From: Streptomyces sp. T12
GTDB lineage: Bacteria > Actinomycetota > Actinomycetes > Streptomycetales > Streptomycetaceae
Assembly: GCF_028736035.1 (NCBI RefSeq)
Contig: NZ_CP117866.1
Coordinates: 6,882,001-6,946,000, forward strand
DNA: 64,000 nucleotides
Reading direction: 5' to 3'
The notes beneath the pieces are model-generated. The model did no database searches. It had not been told where the DNA came from and saw only the letters and a program-made list of their open reading frames with translations. The first letter of the stretch is position 1. Every line of letters begins with the position of its first letter. Positions 37,917 to 45,793 of this stretch are shown here, piece after piece. Both the position numbers and the translations under genes were made by a program.

Positions 37917-38102
37917 ATGGACAACACGGTACGGCTTCGCTGCTGGACCTGCGAGCAGGAATTTGCCACGGAGTACGGCCCGGGGAGGCCACCCCGGCAC
38001 TGTTCGGATGACTGCCGCGCCCTAGCGCGGAAAGTTCGGCGTCGAGTTCGGTGCGTCGAGCAAGCGGAGCTTAGGCGCATAGCCCATACTCCGCCGTTCT
38101 AA
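37917..38102 (+). CDS. 61-residue zinc-knuckle protein
   Basis: Starts at ATG 37917 after a GAGGGAG site. It has CWTC (Cys 9 and 12) and HCSDDC (Cys 29 and 33), a four-cysteine treble-clef-like pair, then a strongly basic helix (RALARKVRRRVR). It resembles small phage proteins of unknown role that may bind nucleic acid. A terminator-like hairpin follows. Confidence 0.65.
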   Translation: MDNTVRLRCWTCEQEFATEYGPGRPPRHCSDDCRALARKVRRRVRCVEQAELRRIAHTPPF

Positions 38103-38124
38103 CTGAATAGCCCCGCCCTAATTC

Positions 38125-38161
38125 AAGCGGCCCCACCCATTCCGGGTGTCGGGCCGCTTTT
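38125..38161 (+). terminator. Terminator before the capsid gene
   Basis: AAGCGGCCC, an inner CACCC/GGGTG stem, then GGGCCGCTTTT: a long GC stem with a short T run, 23 bases after the zinc-knuckle stop and 44 before the capsid start. The capsid gene therefore needs a promoter in the gap or read-through. Confidence 0.8.
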
Positions 38162-38204
38162 GCATGGCCGCTTCCTGGCCCTGACCCGAAGAGGAAACCA
38201 CACA

Positions 38205-39431
38205 ATGAAGCCTGAGCTTCGTAAGATACTTGAGACTGCCGAGGCCGAGGATCGCGGCCTTACCGCCCGTGAGGTGGCCGCCGTGATCAATTCAATTCCG
38301 GCTGAAGAGCGCATGGCGCGTACCGAGATTCTGGCTGCGGTCAACGGCCCGAACGGGACGGATTCCGCCGAGACTCGCGATTCGATCGCTGAAACTCTGA
38401 AGTACATGGAGCTGCGCGCCATTGATGCGCGCGAGGATCGGGCGAGACTTGACCGTGAAGCCGAGGTTCGCGCCATAGCGGAGAAGGCCGGGGCGCTTGT
38501 TATGCCGATCGGCGGTTCCGGGCTGCCTGGCGACTCGGACGAGTGGCGGGCCCTAATGTCGTCGCTTAATGAGTACCGTGTAGCGACGCAGGGAAGCGTT
38601 CCGTCTGCGGGCGGCTACACCGTGCCCGATCAGATGGCGGGCAAGTATGTGGACATTCTGAAGGCGAAGTCGACTTTCCTGCGTGCGCTTCCCTCCGAGA
38701 ACGTTCTGAGTTTCGAGTCTGACAATCTTCAGGTGCCGCAGCTCACTGCGTCCAGCGGTGAGGGATATGTGGATGAGCTTGCCACGATTCCTGAGGGCAC
38801 GATGACGTGGGGATCGCTGACTTTCCCTGCGAAGAAGATTGGGCGTATCCAGTGGGCCTCTTCCGAGGTGCTGGAGGATTCCCGCCTGGATCTGCGGAAC
38901 ATCATCGGTCAGAACCTTCTTCGGGATGCAAGTCTGCGTTTCGATAAGGACGCCTTCACCGGCGGTCTGACTGACCCGATCAAGGGCATCATTGCCCAGG
39001 GTGTGACGACTACGCTCACGGCCGGCAACACTGTTGTGAAGTATGACGACTTGGCCGATGCCGTGGCCCGTATTGAGGCTACCAACGGCGCTCCGTCGGT
39101 CGTTTGGGCGAGTACCGATATGGCTGCTGCACTCCGTAAGGAGAAGGCGTCCGGTTCCGGTACTTACCAGGGTGGCTCTCCGACCGAATCCCCTGCCTCT
39201 ACGGCATGGGGCCTTCCGGTTCTGACTTCTGGCCACCTTCCGGCGAAGACGGTGATTGTTGCTGACAGTTCCCGGCTGATCGTCGGTATTCGCCGGAATG
39301 CCACGATCAAGGTTAGCGAGGATGCACGCTTTGATTCCGACCAGGTCGGTTTCAAGCTCACGATGCGCGTTGCTGGTGTGAGCCTGGCCGAATCCACTTC
39401 GGTCCAGATTGTCAAGGCTGCCGCTAGCTAA
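38205..39431 (+). CDS. HK97-family phage major capsid protein
   Basis: A 408-residue capsid protein. Residues 1-105 are a charged helical delta (scaffold) domain (LRKILETAEAEDRGLTAREV, AREDRARLDREAEVRAIA). The HK97 fold starts at SAGGYTVPDQMAGKYVDILK; EGTMTWGSLTFPAKKIGRIQ (E-loop to spine region), SSEVLEDSRLDLRNIIGQNL and VSEDARFDSDQVGFKLTMR are family-typical. ATG 38205 has GAGGAAA upstream. No prohead protease, portal, terminase or head-tail connector gene is nearby, so it stands alone. Composition is far less GC-rich than the chromosome. Confidence 0.9.
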   Translation: MKPELRKILETAEAEDRGLTAREVAAVINSIPAEERMARTEILAAVNGPNGTDSAETRDSIAETLKYMELRAIDAREDRARLDREAEVRAIAEKAGALVMPIGGSGLPGDSDEWRALMSSLNEYRVATQGSVPSAGGYTVPDQMAGKYVDILKAKSTFLRALPSENVLSFESDNLQVPQLTASSGEGYVDELATIPEGTMTWGSLTFPAKKIGRIQWASSEVLEDSRLDLRNIIGQNLLRDASLRFDKDAFTGGLTDPIKGIIAQGVTTTLTAGNTVVKYDDLADAVARIEATNGAPSVVWASTDMAAALRKEKASGSGTYQGGSPTESPASTAWGLPVLTSGHLPAKTVIVADSSRLIVGIRRNATIKVSEDARFDSDQVGFKLTMRVAGVSLAESTSVQIVKAAAS

Positions 39432-39473
39432 TCAGCGTGACATTCAGGTTTCTTGCCTAGGCGCCGCCTAGCT

Positions 39474-39499
39474 CCCCCGGTTTGGACCGCCGGGGGTTT
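39474..39499 (+). terminator. First terminator after the capsid gene
   Basis: CCCCCGG, nine bases, CCGGGGG, then TTTG; about 43 bases after the capsid stop. Confidence 0.7.
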
Positions 39500-39559
39500 G
39501 TCGGACCGTTTTCTTGCTGTGACGGTCAGAGCCTCGACAGAGGCGTGTAGAAGAGGTTC

Positions 39560-39590
39560 GGGGACAGGGTTTTGACGGCCCCCTGTCCCC
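39560..39590 (+). terminator. Second hairpin after the capsid gene
   Basis: A perfect 10-bp stem (GGGGACAGGG with CCCTGTCCCC) with an 11-base loop, and a T run at about 39605. Together with the first hairpin it isolates the capsid transcript from the HNH genes. Confidence 0.6.
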
Positions 39591-39689
39591 GCGCCGACTC
39601 TCTCTTTTTTGCTTTCTAAGTGCTGCCCAATCTAGCCAAAACTCCCGCCCTGCGTTTCTTCCCAGAAACCCATCCTGAAGGAAAACCCG

Positions 39690-40094
39690 ATGAGAACGTT
39701 CCTTAACCTTGATGACAAGTCCGCCGTTCGTACTTACTTCCGAGAAAGGTCCGCCATTTGGCCCGATTCTGAGGGCGGCTGCTGGACTTGGGAGCAGTAC
39801 CGCACGCCGGACGGGTACGGCCGTTTCACTTCCGGTGGGACGCAGCTTTATGTGCACCGCGAGGCTTACAAAGCGTTCGGTCGACGTATCCCGGACGGTT
39901 TCACGATCGACCATCTGTGCGGCGTTAGGAACTGTTGGAATCCCGCCCACCTTGAAGCGGTCACCCAGGAAGAGAACAGCCGAAGAGGCAGAAACGCCTT
40001 TTGGAAGGCGTTCATGAAGGAGCACTTTGCCGCACGGAACGTAGTTCGAAAGCTGGGCGGTTCCGTAATCGAACCCGTGGAGGTGAACCGATGA
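39690..40094 (+). CDS. HNH endonuclease (homing-type, phage)
   Basis: A 134-residue HNH nuclease. Key segment: YVHREAYKAFGRRIPDG then IDHLCGVRNCWNPAHLEAVT, giving the conserved His, the DHLC core, a second Cys and the NPxHLE motif that ligate metal and cleave DNA. The N-terminal half (CWTWEQYRTPDGYGRF) matches the usual substrate-contact region. A GAAGGA site precedes ATG 39690. Its stop overlaps the next gene (ATGA). In phages such genes are homing nucleases or aid packaging; no terminase is present here. Confidence 0.88.
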   Translation: MRTFLNLDDKSAVRTYFRERSAIWPDSEGGCWTWEQYRTPDGYGRFTSGGTQLYVHREAYKAFGRRIPDGFTIDHLCGVRNCWNPAHLEAVTQEENSRRGRNAFWKAFMKEHFAARNVVRKLGGSVIEPVEVNR

Positions 40095-40366
40095 ACCATA
40101 TTGATTGGATTCGCTCCCAGACTGAGTTTGACTCCGAAACCCAATGCCGTATCTGGCTTGGCCAGGTGAGCTGGGACGGCGAACCTCGGGCTCAAATCGG
40201 TTGCCACGAAGCCAACATCAAACGCTATCTCATGGCGAATGAATACCGCCGCAAAGGCTTCTATCCGATCTTCGAGAATGCCTGTCAGGGCGGAAAGCTG
40301 TGCATAACGCGAAGGCACCTGAAGCTTGCTCGATGGAATCCACATAGGGCCAAAGGGGAAAAGTGA
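40091..40366 (+). CDS. Degenerate HNH-like protein lacking the catalytic residues
   Basis: A 91-residue protein translationally coupled to the HNH gene (ATGA overlap). It follows the same plan: CRIWLGQVSWDGEPRAQIG compares with the CW...G...GRF part of the upstream protein, and ENACQGGKLCITRRHLKLAR with the DHLCGVRNCWNPAHLEAV core, but the Asp-His pair and the Asn are gone (ENAC for DHLC, ITRRHL for NPAHLE). Cys and the final His-Leu remain. It is likely a diverged duplicate, perhaps a DNA-binding partner rather than a nuclease. Confidence 0.6.
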   Translation: MNHIDWIRSQTEFDSETQCRIWLGQVSWDGEPRAQIGCHEANIKRYLMANEYRRKGFYPIFENACQGGKLCITRRHLKLARWNPHRAKGEK

Positions 40367-40500
40367 ACGAGCTAATCCACCGGATGGCCAGGAAGCGTTT
40401 CGAGGCGGAGCAGAAGCGCGCCCGTATGACGTGGCTTCTGGCCGAGGGTTTGAAGGCGCGTACGGCCCGCCTAATGGCTTATCCTGACTCGGCGAAGTGA
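40363..40500 (+). CDS. 45-residue basic helical protein
   Basis: Starts at GTG 40363, overlapping the previous stop (GTGA). The sequence begins NELIHRMARKRFEAEQ and is almost wholly helical and basic. Coupling to two HNH-type genes supports translation. No function can be assigned. Confidence 0.5.
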   Translation: MNELIHRMARKRFEAEQKRARMTWLLAEGLKARTARLMAYPDSAK

Positions 40501-40542
40501 TTGGATTTACCTCGGCCTGGCGGGCCGGCTGAGGGCTCCATT

Positions 40543-40776
40543 TCATCTCTGTGGCTCTACCGTGGCGTAATCAACGAAGGTTCGCCGATAGCGGTTGTGT
40601 CCTGTTTCTCGGGTGTGCTCGGCCATCCATTTGACGGCCGTCTCTTCGCCTATCTCACCCGAGGAAGCTCCGCAATCAGCTTCGTCGCCGGAAACGCAAA
40701 CAGCAGACCAGGACAGTTCCCCGGTTGGGTCCTGTCTCGTCACGTAGTCGATGAAGCGGTATACCGCGCGGCTCAC
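40543..40776 (-). CDS. DUF7848-like small protein
   Basis: A 77-residue protein (starting MSRAVYRFIDYV; CVSGDEADCGASSGE; HTRETGHNRYRRTFVDYATV) that looks like the DUF7848 family found beside regulatory ATPase/XRE genes in Streptomyces. Two Cys flank an acidic SGDEAD patch. Its ATG overlaps the stop of the ATPase gene (40773-40776), so the two are co-translated. Family name from recall only. Confidence 0.65.
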   Translation of the reverse strand: MSRAVYRFIDYVTRQDPTGELSWSAVCVSGDEADCGASSGEIGEETAVKWMAEHTRETGHNRYRRTFVDYATVEPQR

Positions 40777-41216
40777 GCGTCCGCCTTCCGGTCGATCTCA
40801 AACCACACTGTCTTACCGACCGCGTATTGCCCGTTCACCATTCGTGGGTCTGTGCCCCATCGACTGGCAACAGTGGCGACAAGGGACAAGCCTCTGCCTT
40901 CTTCTTCGCTATCGTCGACATGGCGCATGATGGGAACCTGGTTCGAGGCGTCTGAGACTTCGACTCGTAGCCGTTCCTCGGTGACCTCGAATACGGTCTC
41001 AATCTCACGCCCTGGCGATACCCGCGCATGGCGTACAGAGTTCGTCACTAGCTCGGAGAGAAGGAGAACGGCAGGATCGGTCAGGTCCTCGGCGTTCCAG
41101 TGTCGGAGGTATTTGCGCAACTGGGAGCGTGCCAGCGCAACGCACTTCGGGTGACGGGTCCAATTCCAGCGCATCACCTTTGGGGCCGGGGCTTCCTCCT
41201 GCATGGTGATGGTCAT
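40773..41216 (-). CDS. RsbW/SpoIIAB-like ATP-binding regulatory protein
   Basis: A 147-residue GHKL ATPase: N-box LLLSELVTNSVRHAR, G1-like RVEVSDASNQVP, G2-like EEEGRGLSLVATVASRWG and the final GKTVWFEID. Streptomyces encode many such anti-sigma-factor-like kinases next to XRE regulators. ATG 41214-41216 is chosen because GGAGGG lies eight bases upstream; a longer frame upstream has no ribosome site and would overlap the XRE gene. Coupled to the DUF7848-like gene. Confidence 0.85.
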   Translation of the reverse strand: MTITMQEEAPAPKVMRWNWTRHPKCVALARSQLRKYLRHWNAEDLTDPAVLLLSELVTNSVRHARVSPGREIETVFEVTEERLRVEVSDASNQVPIMRHVDDSEEEGRGLSLVATVASRWGTDPRMVNGQYAVGKTVWFEIDRKADA

Positions 41217-41302
41217 CCGCTGTTCCCTCCGCTTTGGTAGCCCATCAAAGGTAAGGGTGAGCGTGGAGGGGTTTGGGCCCGAGTCGCGTTGTGGACTAAA
41301 GA

Positions 41303-42136
41303 TCATGAACGGCAGAGAGCCGACCACTCCGAGAGTTTCGCCCTGGCTTCTTCACCAAACAGTGCGCATTCCTCGTAACCGGAGAACTCATCGAGGAAGC
41401 TCTGAATATCGCGGCTGTCACGTAGGACGAGACTTCCGGCTGATGTCTCAATGACGGTCAAGGATACGTCGTAGATCGTGAATGTGTTCAGGGGTGTTCT
41501 AGGGGTGGACGCGCCGACGGGTATCAGGCCAATACGCACGTTCGGGAGATAGCTCAGTGAGGAAATCCTGTCCATCTGCTCGGCCAATGCCAGGGGCGCG
41601 ACAACGGGCCAGCGAATCGCTTGTTCCGTCAGAATGAACGTGAACCGCTTCGAGGCGTCATAGAGAACGGCTTGCCTTTCCAGCTTCCCTGCAATGGCTT
41701 TACTGGTGTCTGCCGGGGAATGGGCGAGGCTTGCCCGAACGTATTCCGGAGTGGCAAGAAGACCGGTGACCATGGATAGCAGGAAGTAGCGCATGTGCGT
41801 CGAGGACGCTTCGAGCGCCTTCAGTTCGGCCTGTCTTGTTCCCAGTCCTTTTCGGCGTAGCTCTCGAAGGTTCCGCCATTCGGTATTCGCCATTCTGGCG
41901 AGAGCCGAGACTTCCTCGATCATGCTCGGTGGCGCGTCGAGTGCTCTCAAGATTTGCTCGACGTCCACCAGGGACGGCCGTACTTTCCCGTTCTCAATCC
42001 TGCTCACCTTGGATTGAGACATGTTGCAGCGCGCAGCAAGCCGGACCCCTGAGAGTCCGGCTTGTTTGCGTAGTTCTCGGAGCTTCGAGGCCAGTTCTTG
42101 ACTGGACTGGCCTAGCTGCTCGGGTTCGAACGTCAC
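41303..42136 (-). CDS. XRE-family regulator with DUF5753-type domain (WhiJ/Scr1-like)
   Basis: A 277-residue protein with an N-terminal helix-turn-helix (LRELRKQAGLSGVRLAARCN, MSQSKVSRIENGKVRPS) and a roughly 190-residue C-terminal DUF5753-like ligand/partner domain (VTGLLATPEYVRASLAHSP; ERQAVLYDASKRFTFILTE; LSYLPNVRIGLIPVG). Homologues such as WhiJ and Scr1 act with a small partner protein, commonly DUF397. Its GTG start (42134-42136) overlaps the DUF6879 gene stop. Here the small partner is not DUF397. Confidence 0.9.
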   Translation of the reverse strand: MTFEPEQLGQSSQELASKLRELRKQAGLSGVRLAARCNMSQSKVSRIENGKVRPSLVDVEQILRALDAPPSMIEEVSALARMANTEWRNLRELRRKGLGTRQAELKALEASSTHMRYFLLSMVTGLLATPEYVRASLAHSPADTSKAIAGKLERQAVLYDASKRFTFILTEQAIRWPVVAPLALAEQMDRISSLSYLPNVRIGLIPVGASTPRTPLNTFTIYDVSLTVIETSAGSLVLRDSRDIQSFLDEFSGYEECALFGEEARAKLSEWSALCRS

Positions 42137-42648
42137 CCCTTCACGTACTCCAGAAACGGCATTGACTCGGCCTCGGCGATTCGCTGGTACTCGACGAACG
42201 GGGCGGGATCTCCCCCGTACAGCTCTCGACCGATCTGCGTTCCGTCTTCCTCGTAGTGCATGAGAACGACCGTGGACCGGTCGAAGAGCCAGAAGTCTTG
42301 AATCCCTTGCAAGGGGTTCTCTCGTTCTGTCACATCGAGGATTCGGATGTCTTCCCCGGCCAACACATGCGGCGTGTAGTACCGCGAGAACTCGAATCGG
42401 AGGTATTCGGAAAGCGGTTGGGCCACGACGTGCACCCGCCCCTTTCGCTTGCCTTCACCTCGTAGCCGCTTCAGGTCTTCCGTGTAGGCGGACGAGTACG
42501 TGTGCGGGTCGACACGCTTACCCGCGCGGAAGGCTTCGATTTCTCCGGACTCCTGGGGTACGAGGTATTGAGGCAGAGTCTCCAGTCGCCACGCTTCCGA
42601 CTGGACCCCTCGGAACATTGCCCGCCACTCGTCACCATCCAAGAGCAC
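42133..42648 (-). CDS. DUF6879 family protein
   Basis: A 171-residue protein that typically accompanies XRE/DUF5753 regulators: MLLDGDEWRAMFRGVQSEAWRLE at the start, QPLSEYLRFEFSRYYTPHVLAGEDIRILD in the middle and FWLFDRSTVVLMHYEEDG. The function is unknown. It overlaps the small acidic gene before it (17 bases) and the XRE gene after it (4 bases), so the three are translated as one unit. Confidence 0.82.
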   Translation of the reverse strand: MLLDGDEWRAMFRGVQSEAWRLETLPQYLVPQESGEIEAFRAGKRVDPHTYSSAYTEDLKRLRGEGKRKGRVHVVAQPLSEYLRFEFSRYYTPHVLAGEDIRILDVTERENPLQGIQDFWLFDRSTVVLMHYEEDGTQIGRELYGGDPAPFVEYQRIAEAESMPFLEYVKG

Positions 42649-42838
42649 GGACAGCCTCCCTCAGAACCGATTCCGGGATCTCCACCAGCCCCTCACCCGT
42701 GGGCGGTGTGAAGGCGTCGGAGACGTCGCCCTGTATGACGAACGATCCTCGCTCCGTGCGGTACACGTTCGGGCAGTCATCCTCACCGCACTCGCCATTG
42801 CCGTTTCCGGTGTGCCGAGTCAGTTCCTCGCGTGCCAT
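42632..42838 (-). CDS. Small acidic protein, first gene of the XRE-DUF6879 set
   Basis: A 68-residue protein (starting MAREELTRHTGNGNG; CGEDDCPNVYRTERGSFVIQG; LVEIPESVLREAVRAL). It sits where DUF397 partners usually do but lacks the DUF397 SSYSGG-type signature. ATG 42836-42838 follows an AGGGGG site. It may play the antitoxin or co-regulator part for the XRE protein; inferred from position. Confidence 0.65.
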   Translation of the reverse strand: MAREELTRHTGNGNGECGEDDCPNVYRTERGSFVIQGDVSDAFTPPTGEGLVEIPESVLREAVRALGW

Positions 42839-43044
42839 TGCGAAACCCCCTGATTCGTGGCCCCGGTTGGGCCGTCGCATACGACGGTACGAGGGGCCGC
42901 CGAGGAGCGTCTATGCATTCAGGCGACTATGCGCGTTCTTGCATACACCCGTGGCCCAGACCGTTGCGGCCGTGGTCGCGCCCTGCCCCGAGTGAGGTCC
43001 CACGCGGGCTTGTGTGGGCCGGTCGCGGGTGAGATGGGCGCTTG

Positions 43045-43083
43045 CACAGAGAGCCCCCAGCCGACGGCCGGGGGCTCTCTGTG
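43045..43083. terminator. Element-borne terminator behind the fumarase gene
   Basis: A 14-bp perfect stem (CACAGAGAGCCCCC with GGGGGCTCTCTGTG) 18 bases past the fumarase stop, on the element side of the right attachment core. It can act in both directions. Confidence 0.8.
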
Positions 43084-43100
43084 GGGGCGTCACTGTCGGG

Positions 43101-44771
43101 TCAGCCCAAGCCGGGACCACGCACCGGGATGCTGGTGAAGGTCGGCTGAGAGAGTTGCTGCGGGCTGAAGAAGTCGTTGCCCTTGTCGTCGACCACGATG
43201 AACGCCGGGAAGTCCTCGACCTCGATCTTCCAGACGGCCTCCATGCCGAGCTCCTCGTACTCGACGACCTCGACCTTCTTGATGCAGTCCTGGGCGAGAC
43301 GGGCGGCGGGCCCGCCGATGGAGCCCAGGTAGAAGCCGCCGTGGGTGCCGCACGCGTCGGTGACCTGCTTGCTGCGGTTGCCCTTCGCCAGCATCACCTT
43401 GGAGCCGCCCGCGGCCTGGAACTGCTCGACGTAGGAGTCCATACGGCCGGCCGTCGTCGGGCCGAAGGAGCCGGACGCGTAGCCCTCCGGCGTCTTCGCC
43501 GGCCCGGCGTAGTACACCGGGTGGTCCTTCAGGTACTGCGGCATCTCCTCGCCCGCGTCCAGCCGCTCCTTGATCTTGGCGTGCGCGATGTCGCGGGCCA
43601 CGACCAGCGGACCGGTGAGCGAAAGGCGGGTCTTCACCGGGTACTTGGTCAGCTCGGCAAGGATCGACTCCATCGGCTGGTTCAGGTCGATCTTGACGAC
43701 GTCACCGTCCTGCTCCAGGTGCTCGTCCGTCGTCTCCGGCAGGAAACGCGCCGGGTCGGTCTCCAGCTGCTCCAGGAAGACGCCCTCCGCGGTGATCTTC
43801 GCGACGGCCTGACGGTCGGCGGAGCAGGAGACGGCGATGGCGACGGGGCAGGAGGCACCGTGCCGCGGCAGCCGCACCACCCGCACGTCGTGGCAGAAGT
43901 ACTTGCCGCCGAACTGCGCGCCGATCCCGATCTTCTGCGTCAGCTCGAAGACCTTCTCCTCCAGCTCCTTGTCCCGGAAGCCGTGCCCGAGCGGCGAGCC
44001 CTCGGCCGGGATCTCGTCCAGGTAGTGCGCGGAGGCGTACTTCGCGGTCTTCAGCGCGTACTCGGCGGACGTACCGCCCACCACGATCGCCAGGTGGTAC
44101 GGCGGACAGGCGGCCGTACCCAGCGAGCGGATCTTCTCCTCCAGGAACTTCATCATGGAGGCCTCGTTCAGGACGGCCTTCGTCTCCTGGTAGAGGAACG
44201 ACTTGTTGGCCGAGCCGCCGCCCTTCGCCATGAAGAGGAACTTGTAGGCGCCGCCGTCGGTGGCGTACAGCTCGATCTGCGCGGGCAGGTTGGAGCCGGT
44301 GTTCTTCTCGTCCCACATGGTGAGCGGAGCCATCTGCGAGTAGCGCAGGTTGAGGTTCAGGTATGCGTCGTAGATGCCGCGCGACAGGGCCTCTTCGTCG
44401 CCGCCCTCGGTCAGCACGTTCTGCCCGCGCTTGCCCATCACGATCGCCGTACCGGTGTCCTGGCACATGGGGAGCACGCCGGCGGCCGCGATGTTCGCGT
44501 TCTTCAGCAGGTCCAGGGCGACGAACTTGTCGTTGCTGGACGCCTCGGGGTCGTCGATGATGCGCCGCAGCTGAGCCAGGTGCGCGGGCCGCAGATAGTG
44601 CTGGATGTCGTGGATGGCCTCCTCGGCCAGCTTGCGCAGCGCCTCGGGCTCGACCTTGAGGAACGTCCGCCCGTCGGCCTCGAAGGTGGAGACACCCTCG
44701 GAGGTCACCAGCCGGTACGGGGTGGTGTCCTCTCCCATGGGGAGCAGATCGGTGTACGCGAACTCAGGCAT
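43101..44771 (-). CDS. Fumarate hydratase class I (iron-sulfur), C-terminus rebuilt by the element
   Basis: A 556-residue [4Fe-4S] fumarase ([94 protein letters not shown] motif with the Cys set of the family). It hydrates fumarate to malate. The last codons after NDFF (43101-43166) lie in element DNA but still encode [14 protein letters not shown], so the enzyme should be complete. The displaced natural tail is at 33990-34064. Confidence 0.93.
   Translation of the reverse strand: MPEFAYTDLLPMGEDTTPYRLVTSEGVSTFEADGRTFLKVEPEALRKLAEEAIHDIQHYLRPAHLAQLRRIIDDPEASSNDKFVALDLLKNANIAAAGVLPMCQDTGTAIVMGKRGQNVLTEGGDEEALSRGIYDAYLNLNLRYSQMAPLTMWDEKNTGSNLPAQIELYATDGGAYKFLFMAKGGGSANKSFLYQETKAVLNEASMMKFLEEKIRSLGTAACPPYHLAIVVGGTSAEYALKTAKYASAHYLDEIPAEGSPLGHGFRDKELEEKVFELTQKIGIGAQFGGKYFCHDVRVVRLPRHGASCPVAIAVSCSADRQAVAKITAEGVFLEQLETDPARFLPETTDEHLEQDGDVVKIDLNQPMESILAELTKYPVKTRLSLTGPLVVARDIAHAKIKERLDAGEEMPQYLKDHPVYYAGPAKTPEGYASGSFGPTTAGRMDSYVEQFQAAGGSKVMLAKGNRSKQVTDACGTHGGFYLGSIGGPAARLAQDCIKKVEVVEYEELGMEAVWKIEVEDFPAFIVVDDKGNDFFSPQQLSQPTFTSIPVRGPGLG
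43167..43178. other. Right attachment core of the element
   Basis: GAAGAAGTCGTT, identical to 34053-34064, inside the fumarase coding sequence about 20 codons from its end. Confidence 0.7.
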
Positions 44772-44935
44772 CTCAGCCCATTCCTCACTCGACAGACGGC
44801 TGCCGCCTCCATTGGCGGCCTCATCAGCGTAGAACCTGTCCGAGGCCGGAAGCTTGTGAGGTAAGGCTCAGTTCGACATCCTGTTCGTCATCCACAGGGG
44901 TATCGCGATCTATCGTGTTTGAGTACCCTGCTGCC

Positions 44936-45619
44936 GTGGACCTTCAGAAGCAGACCGCACCCGCTGCCGCCACCGAGCTGCGTGCCTCCGACGCCGATCG
45001 CGACCGGATCGCCGACATCCTGCGCGACGCCCTGGCCGAGGGCCGCCTCACCGCCGAGGAGCACGCCGAGCGCGTCGAGGGCGTGCTGACGGCGAAGACG
45101 GTCGGTGAGCTGGACGTCTTCATACGGGACCTGCCCGCGGCCCACGAGCGCCGCGTACCCCATGTGCCCGCCCCCGGCCGCCCCGCCCCCGGCGCGATCC
45201 CGGCCGACCCCGACGAGAACGTGGTCGCGGTCTTCAGCAGCGCCGTCCGCCGGGGCCGCTGGCGCGCGGGCCGCCGTATCCATGCGTACGCGATCTTCGG
45301 CAGTGTGGAGATAGACCTCAGCGAGGCGCTCTTCGAGTACCAGCACGTCGTGATCCGGGCGTTCTCGGTCTTCGGCAACGTCGAGGTCCGCGTCCCGGAG
45401 AACGTCTCGCTGCGCGGCACGGGCGGCGGTGTCCTCGGCAACTTCGAGGTGGACCACGTCGACGCGGAGGACCCCGAGGCGCCGGTCGTCCATGTCGACG
45501 GCTGGGCCGTGCTCGGCAACATCGAGGGCCGGCCGAAGCGGGGGAAGATCGTCGCGGACATCCTCGATCGCGTTCAGCGCAAGGTCGACAGGAGTTTGCG
45601 CAAGCATCTGGATCATTGA
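44936..45619 (+). CDS. DUF1707 (SHOCT-like) protein with LiaF-like C-terminal domain
   Basis: A 227-residue protein. The DUF1707 domain (LRASDADRDRIADILRDALAEGRLTAEEHAERV) is followed by a Pro-rich linker and a beta-solenoid-like region with repeated strands (IHAYAIFGSVEIDLS; IRAFSVFGNVEVRVP; DGWAVLGNIEGR), as in LiaF/cell-wall stress response proteins. It has no transmembrane helix. GTG 44936 gives the usual N-terminus; GTG 44915 is in frame. Confidence 0.82.
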   Translation: MDLQKQTAPAAATELRASDADRDRIADILRDALAEGRLTAEEHAERVEGVLTAKTVGELDVFIRDLPAAHERRVPHVPAPGRPAPGAIPADPDENVVAVFSSAVRRGRWRAGRRIHAYAIFGSVEIDLSEALFEYQHVVIRAFSVFGNVEVRVPENVSLRGTGGGVLGNFEVDHVDAEDPEAPVVHVDGWAVLGNIEGRPKRGKIVADILDRVQRKVDRSLRKHLDH

Positions 45620-45793
45620 CGGTTGTGAATCGACCGCCTCCGTCCCGGCTCCGCGGCCGTTGCCGACGCCGCACAGCGGTGCGCAGGACCCCCCGAAATC
45701 CAGCGGTTCGGAACTGACTGCATAGGCGCGCGTACAGCGGGTAGACCTTGCTGCATCGTCTCTCGCTCGCGAAGCCGTCGTCAGGAGTAGACC

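Larger units (their letters stand above)
34053..43178. mobile_element. Integrative element with serine recombinase and lone capsid gene
   Basis: A 9.1 kb insertion bounded by a 12-base identity, GAAGAAGTCGTT, at 34053-34064 and 43167-43178. The recombinase gene starts 40 bases inside the left end. Content: winged-helix protein, HNH pseudogene, membrane protein, two zinc-knuckle proteins, HK97 major capsid protein, HNH nuclease, degenerate HNH-like protein, small protein, then on the minus strand DUF7848-like, ATPase, XRE, DUF6879 and small acidic proteins. Base composition and codon use are clearly more AT-rich than the flanks (for example GAT, ATT, GTT in the capsid gene). No portal, terminase, tail or lysis genes are recognisable. 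Confidence 0.88.

Noticed and set aside
40501..41154. A 217-residue plus-strand frame over the ATPase and DUF7848-like genes
   Set aside because: The minus-strand genes have motifs, ribosome sites and coupled overlaps; the plus-strand product resembles nothing.
42632..42838. DUF397 assignment for the small acidic gene
   Set aside because: Position fits but the SSYSGG and C-terminal DUF397 motifs are absent; it has a CPNVYRTERGSFVIQG core instead.
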